9,931 bases of DNA from an uncultured Ruminococcus sp. (GTDB lineage: Bacteria; Bacillota; Clostridia; Oscillospirales; Ruminococcaceae), in NCBI GenBank assembly GCA_947175005.1, contig CAMWLD010000053.1, forward strand, positions 1 to 9,931, read 5' to 3'. Positions 6,834-9,931 of this stretch are shown in pieces. Both the position numbers and the translations under genes were made by a program. A model generated the notes under the pieces. That model was given only the letters and a program-made list of their open reading frames with translations. It searched no databases and was not told where the DNA came from. Numbering within the stretch: position 1 is the first letter of the stretch; each line of letters starts with the position of its first letter.

Positions 6834-6862
6834 ATTATACCACATAAAACCGGAAAAGTAAA
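6834..6862 (-). promoter_or_regulatory. promoter of the XRE gene
   Basis: Minus-strand TGGTATAAT (-10 at 6834-6839 with an extended TG motif) and a weak -35 TTTACT (6857-6862) 17 bases upstream. The extended -10 makes up for the poor -35. Confidence 0.65.
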
Positions 6863-6877
6863 GCAACGGACAGTTGC
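6854..6877 (-). terminator. weak terminator after the AraC/GNAT gene
   Basis: Minus-strand hairpin GCAAC-TGTCC-GTTGC (6863-6877) followed by a T-rich tract TTTACTTTT (6854-6862). The stem is short, so termination is probably partial. It overlaps the -35 region of the next gene's promoter. Confidence 0.4.
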
Positions 6878-6886
6878 GCTAAAAAG

Positions 6887-7678
6887 CTATACCGACATCG
6901 CAAGATACACCCATTCGCCGTCGCTCCATGCCTCTCTGAACCCTAAAGACTTGAACGCCCTGACATTTTCGCTGCCTGCTTTCTGCGGCGAGATCAGCGA
7001 CAAAATCCTCATTTCCCTGCACCTGATTTTCATTTCCTCCAGCAGCCTTTTCATAACCTCGTCACGTCCGTTGCCCGTTATAACATAATTGTTGTCGAAC
7101 AAAAATCCCATAGGTATCCAAAAGGGCTTTATCATGGGCAGAGTCATAACAACAGTCCCGTCAACCGACCCAGCAAGCTCCACGCCTGTTTGATTTTTTT
7201 CACGTTCCATAGAGGGAATTATTTTCACCTCGGTAATTTCTTTTGGGGTCATAGCGCTGTAAACATTTTCCCACAGATCGTTTAAATCATCAAGTCTCAC
7301 AGACCTAATAATAATTTCCGAATTTTCACTGTTCAAATAATCATATCCTTTCCAATTTTTTCCGCTGCAATGTGCGGCATATTCTCTCGGGCAGCAGCCG
7401 AAAACGGAAGCAAACGCCCTCGTAAATCCGCTGTGAGTTTCAAAGCAATATTCCATTGCCGCACTGCATATGCCGCAGCCATTTTTTATCATTTCCGCAG
7501 ACGCAAAAATACGTTTTTCACGGACATATTCCATAACGGTTTTGCCCGTTTCCCTCTTAAACTTCCTTGCAAAATGAAAGGGCGAATATCCGCAATACTT
7601 CGCAATTTCTTCAAGGGAAAATTCCTCACACAGCTTCTCCGCAATAAAGCCGTCTGCCCTGTTTATAAACTCTTCCAT
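6887..7678 (-). CDS. AraC-type regulator fused to a GNAT-like domain
   Basis: 263-aa protein with the DNA-binding part first. Residues 1-104 form an AraC/XylS double helix-turn-helix: FSLEEIAKYCGYSPFHFARKFK (20-41) is the first HTH, and MEYCFETHSGFTRAFASVFG (75-94) followed by CPREY (96-100) is the second and ends with the family signature. Residues about 120-263 look like an acetyltransferase (GNAT) fold: IIIRSVRLDDLNDLWE at the start, a GVELAGSVDGTVV beta hairpin (165-177), GNGRDEVMKRLLEEM (202-216) where the acetyl-CoA loop should be, and ENVRAFKSLGF (237-247) near the end. The CoA loop lacks the classic Q/RxxGxG/A, so the domain may sense a ligand rather than catalyse (inference). GGAGGGAG precedes the ATG. 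Eight cysteines fall in the first 104 residues. Confidence 0.85.
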   Translation of the reverse strand: MEEFINRADGFIAEKLCEEFSLEEIAKYCGYSPFHFARKFKRETGKTVMEYVREKRIFASAEMIKNGCGICSAAMEYCFETHSGFTRAFASVFGCCPREYAAHCSGKNWKGYDYLNSENSEIIIRSVRLDDLNDLWENVYSAMTPKEITEVKIIPSMEREKNQTGVELAGSVDGTVVMTLPMIKPFWIPMGFLFDNNYVITGNGRDEVMKRLLEEMKIRCREMRILSLISPQKAGSENVRAFKSLGFREAWSDGEWVYLAMSV

Positions 7679-7716
7679 AACAACTCCCTCCGCAATTTTT
7701 TCGGTACCGTAATTAT

Positions 7717-7745
7717 ATTATACAACATATTTTCCGGGCTGTCTT
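7717..7745 (-). promoter_or_regulatory. promoter of the AraC/GNAT gene
   Basis: Minus-strand AAGACA (7740-7745), 17-base spacer, perfect TATAAT (7717-7722), about 40 bases upstream of the start codon. Confidence 0.65.
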
Positions 7746-7751
7746 TTCCGG
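7730..7751. repeat. direct repeat overlapping the AraC/GNAT promoter
   Basis: TTTTCCGG occurs at 7730-7737 and again at 7744-7751, a 14-base period. The second copy is extended to the palindrome TTCCGGAA (7746-7753). They flank and overlap the -35 at 7740-7745, a plausible operator, perhaps for the AraC protein itself. Confidence 0.45.
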
Positions 7752-7764
7752 AATTGCCTTTTTT

Positions 7765-7797
7765 AAAAAATACGAAAGGACACACATTCTAATCGTA
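7765..7797 (-). terminator. possible weak terminator after padR
   Basis: Minus-strand TACGA/TCGTA arms (7793-7797 and 7771-7775) with a 17-base loop, followed directly by six T (7765-7770). It begins right at the padR stop codon. The short stem and long loop make it doubtful. Confidence 0.3.
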
Positions 7798-8328
7798 CTA
7801 ATCGCAAAATTTATTTTTCATTTCGCCGATCCAATCCTCAATTGCCAGAACCAGCGCATACTGCTGACGCAAAACCGCCATACCGACTGCGGGAACATTT
7901 TTGTCATCTTCCTTTATTTCAATATTTTCCTCAATTGACTTTTTTAATTCAAGAACGTTTTTTTCAATATTTTCTATACAGCCCCGCCGCTTTTTCTTTG
8001 AAAGGCCGTCCAGATTTACGATCACAGCATTAAGATCAAGAAAAATATTAACGGGAGCGCAGGATATTTCACTCATCAGCCTTTCAAATTCCTTTTCGCC
8101 CTCTTTTGTCAGGGAGTATACCGCCTTCTCGGGCATTTTCCCTTCCCTTTCGGTGCGGCTCGTAATAAAGCCCTTTTCCTCCAGCTGAATCACCTTTTTG
8201 TAAACGGACGGCGTGCTTATTTTTACCCATTTTGAAATGTTCCGATATTCCACCTGCTTCTGAATATCATACGCACCCATTGCCTCTTTTTTCAGCATAC
8301 CCAAAACTATAAGATCTATAGCAGCCAT
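7798..8328 (-). CDS. PadR family transcriptional regulator
   Basis: 176-aa repressor-type protein. The N-terminal winged helix spans residues 1-80: IDLIVLGMLKKEAMGAYDIQKQ (4-25), the recognition region ISTPSVYKKVIQLEEKGFI (37-55), and the wing AVYSLTKEGEKEFERLM (69-85). The C-terminal part (about 90-172) is helical, with a charged stretch that should form the dimer arm typical of PadR subfamily 2. Known PadR proteins of this kind (for example LmrR) bind planar or cationic drugs and release a drug-pump promoter; here the divergent neighbour is a MATE pump, which fits. The start at 8328 is chosen over 8355 because AAGGAGG precedes it and the domain begins there. Confidence 0.92.
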   Translation of the reverse strand: MAAIDLIVLGMLKKEAMGAYDIQKQVEYRNISKWVKISTPSVYKKVIQLEEKGFITSRTEREGKMPEKAVYSLTKEGEKEFERLMSEISCAPVNIFLDLNAVIVNLDGLSKKKRRGCIENIEKNVLELKKSIEENIEIKEDDKNVPAVGMAVLRQQYALVLAIEDWIGEMKNKFCD

Positions 8329-8339
8329 ATTTCCTCCTT

Positions 8340-8355
8340 TTGCATAAAAATGCAA
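8340..8355. repeat. inverted repeat upstream of padR
   Basis: TTGCAT-AAAA-ATGCAA, perfect 6-base arms, immediately upstream of the padR ribosome binding site. It shares the half-site TTGCA/TGCAA with the repeat at 8443-8461, suggesting a second operator near the padR start. Confidence 0.45.
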
Positions 8356-8405
8356 TTATCCTAAAATTTAATTTTATCAATATTGCTGAATTTTATATTA
8401 CTATA

Positions 8406-8434
8406 TTGACAAGTAGTATAATTTATAGTAACAT
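8406..8434 (+). promoter_or_regulatory. candidate promoter of the MATE gene
   Basis: Perfect TTGACA (8406-8411), 17-base spacer, TAACAT (8429-8434). The -10 lies inside the AACAT-N5-ATGTT inverted repeat, where a repressor would block it. The implied leader is about 80 bases. Confidence 0.5.
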
Positions 8435-8477
8435 ATAAAATGTTGCAGCAGTATACTGCAAATATCTGCTGTATATT

Positions 8478-8506
8478 ATACTACTATACTTTTTATAATT
8501 TGTCAA
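8478..8506 (-). promoter_or_regulatory. candidate promoter of padR
   Basis: Minus-strand perfect TTGACA (8501-8506), 17-base spacer, TAGTAT (8478-8483, 4 of 6 matches). It mirrors the MATE promoter, so the two face each other and their leaders overlap. Confidence 0.45.
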
Positions 8507-8521
8507 TAGGAGGATAAAAAA

Positions 8522-9901
8522 ATGAACAAAAAAACTGAATTACTAAGCACTGCACCGATACCGAAAGCGCTGCTTGCAATGGGGATACCCACAATGGCGG
8601 GAATGCTTATAAATTCCATGTACAGCCTTGCAGACGGCTATTTTGTGGGCAATCTGGGCGAACGCCAAATGGGGGCAATATCTGTAGTTTTCCCATTGGG
8701 ACAGCTTATAACTGGCATAGGGCTGATGTTCGGAAACGGCGCAGGGTCGTACATTTCCAGACTGTTAGGCAAAAGTGAAAACACCACTGCGGGTAAAGCC
8801 GCAAGCACAGCCCTGTACAGCAGCCTGACAGTGGGGACAATATTTATCCTTATGTCGGTAATATTTCTGAAACCGATCTTAACGCTTCTTGGAGCAAGCG
8901 AAAGCATTATGCCCTACGCTCTCGAGTACGCACGAATATATATTATTTCCTGCATTTTCAGTCTTTTCAATGTCACCGTAAACAGCATTATAACAAGCGA
9001 GGGCGCAGCCAAAACCGCAATGTCTGCAATGCTTACGGGAGCAATTCTTAACATTATCCTTGACCCTGTTTTCATTTACACATTTGATTTAGGGCTCGCA
9101 GGCGCCGCCATTGCAACGGCAATTTCTCAAGCAGCGTCGTCTTTAATATATTTGATATACATAGCCAAAGGCAAAAGCAATTTCACCTTTAACATAAAGG
9201 ACTGCATTTTGTGCAGAGAAATTTATTCGCAAATTCTAAAGATCGGCATTCCCATTTTCACATTTCAGCTTCTTACAAGTCTTTCAATATCCCTCACCAA
9301 CAGAGCGATAAAAGATTACGGAGATTCGGCAATTGCGGGAATAGGCGCTGTCACACGTATCGTTTCCATGGAAACCTTGACAGTTTTCGGATTTATCAAA
9401 GGATTTCAGCCAATCGCAGGCTTCAGCTTCGGTGCTAAAAAATTTGACCGCCTTAACAATGCGATAAAAACATCAATTTTATGGTCAACAGCATTTTGCA
9501 TACTGGCAGGACTTATCTTTGCACTGTTTCCCGTTCGGATAATTTCCGGGTTTACCAAAGACGACATCGTTATGATCGAAACTGGCGCAAAAGCGCTTCG
9601 TGCAAACGGTATCTCCTTTATGTTCTTCGGCTTTCATACCGTATATTCATCGCTGTTTCTCGCTCTCGGCAAGGGAAGAGAGGGATTTTTTCTCGGGGCT
9701 TGCAGGCAGGGGATATGCTTTATTCCCATTATTTTTATCCTGCCGTTTTTTTGGGGAATCAACGGCATTTTATATGCCCAGCCCATTTCCGATATCCTTA
9801 CTTTAATTGTGACAGTAATTATGGCTGTTCCTTTAAATAAAAAGCTGAAAATCCTTAATGAAAAAAATTCCATTCTAATGATAATTAAAAATATATTTTA
9901 A
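8522..9901 (+). CDS. MATE family multidrug efflux transporter
   Basis: 459-aa inner membrane protein with two MATE halves of six membrane segments each, exporting drugs or other cationic compounds in exchange for Na+ or H+. The first half starts PIPKALLAMGIPTMAGMLINSMYSLADGYFVG (12-43), with the usual Tyr-Asp-loop motif of the MepA-like branch; the internal repeat begins around residue 240 (ILKIGIPIFTFQLLTSLSIS). The length matches the family's usual 440-460. It contains GNGAGSYISRLLG (71-83), a conserved loop of the family, and SFGAKKFDRLN near 305, its counterpart in the second half. AGGAGG lies seven bases before the ATG. Divergent padR and the shared operator region suggest induction by its substrates. 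The substrate itself cannot be told from sequence. Confidence 0.94.
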   Translation: MNKKTELLSTAPIPKALLAMGIPTMAGMLINSMYSLADGYFVGNLGERQMGAISVVFPLGQLITGIGLMFGNGAGSYISRLLGKSENTTAGKAASTALYSSLTVGTIFILMSVIFLKPILTLLGASESIMPYALEYARIYIISCIFSLFNVTVNSIITSEGAAKTAMSAMLTGAILNIILDPVFIYTFDLGLAGAAIATAISQAASSLIYLIYIAKGKSNFTFNIKDCILCREIYSQILKIGIPIFTFQLLTSLSISLTNRAIKDYGDSAIAGIGAVTRIVSMETLTVFGFIKGFQPIAGFSFGAKKFDRLNNAIKTSILWSTAFCILAGLIFALFPVRIISGFTKDDIVMIETGAKALRANGISFMFFGFHTVYSSLFLALGKGREGFFLGACRQGICFIPIIFILPFFWGINGILYAQPISDILTLIVTVIMAVPLNKKLKILNEKNSILMIIKNIF

Positions 9902-9931
9902 AAAACTCATTTTTTTCCAAATTATTTTATG

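Larger units (their letters stand above)
8404..8508. promoter_or_regulatory. padR-MATE operator region with nested inverted repeats
   Basis: This AT-rich 105-bp stretch has outer arms TATTGACAA (8404-8412) and TTGTCAATA (8500-8508), and inner arms TATAGTA (8424-8430) and TACTATA (8482-8488), sharing one centre. Additional repeats are AGTAGTATAAT/ATTATACTACT (8412-8422 and 8475-8485), AACAT-N5-ATGTT (8430-8444), the perfect palindrome GCAGTATACTGC (8448-8459) and CAGCAG/CTGCTG (8446-8451 and 8466-8471). Probably PadR binding sites controlling both genes. Confidence 0.6.

Noticed and set aside
8412..8485. IS-like terminal inverted repeats or a MITE between padR and the MATE gene
   Set aside because: The arms are short (9-11 bases), there are no target duplications, and the arms coincide with promoter hexamers, so regulation explains them better.

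Overview
This window looks like chromosomal DNA from a low-to-mid GC Gram-positive anaerobe, most likely a gut-type Clostridia (Oscillospiraceae/Lachnospiraceae-like). That is an inference from gene content and style: strong AGGAGG-type ribosome binding sites, AT-rich intergenic regions with sigma-A-like promoters, and families common in that group (DUF3795, XRE regulator with a zinc ribbon, cytoplasmic sialate O-acetylesterase, PadR/MATE pair). TAA, TAG and TGA all serve as stops, so the standard bacterial code applies. No rRNA, tRNA, CRISPR array, insertion sequence or phage gene was seen.

Layout: ten genes are on the minus strand and one, at the right end, is on the plus strand. From the left they are: a methylenetetrahydrofolate reductase gene (metF) with an in-frame TGA about 215 codons in; a tandem pair of paralogous small proteins with two CxxC motifs (763-1266 and 1347-1880), each inside a duplicated unit of about 550-600 bp; a DUF3795 Cys-rich protein; a 517-aa SGNH-type sialate O-acetylesterase; a class I SAM-dependent methyltransferase with a GTG start; a KtrB/TrkH potassium-translocating subunit with no KtrA beside it; an XRE regulator fused to a zinc ribbon; an AraC-type DNA-binding domain fused to a GNAT-like domain; a PadR regulator; and, divergent from padR, a MATE efflux pump.

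Functional links: the padR-MATE pair is the clearest module. Its intergenic region carries two oppositely oriented promoter candidates overlapping face to face and several inverted repeats, which fits a ligand-responsive repressor controlling itself and the pump. ktrB has a very good promoter and may be co-transcribed with the methyltransferase. The XRE and AraC genes each have their own promoter; the region between them is compact, and a weak terminator for araC overlaps the XRE promoter. The remaining genes look like independent housekeeping or accessory genes. No stretch over 300 bases lacks a gene.

I did not find a convincing wholly new multi-gene system. The best second-look items are the damaged end of metF, the tandem zinc-motif duplication with an unusually conserved 3' flank, the AraC-GNAT fusion with a repeated motif at its promoter, the nested operator region between padR and the MATE gene, and an 18-bp palindrome at the end of ktrB.
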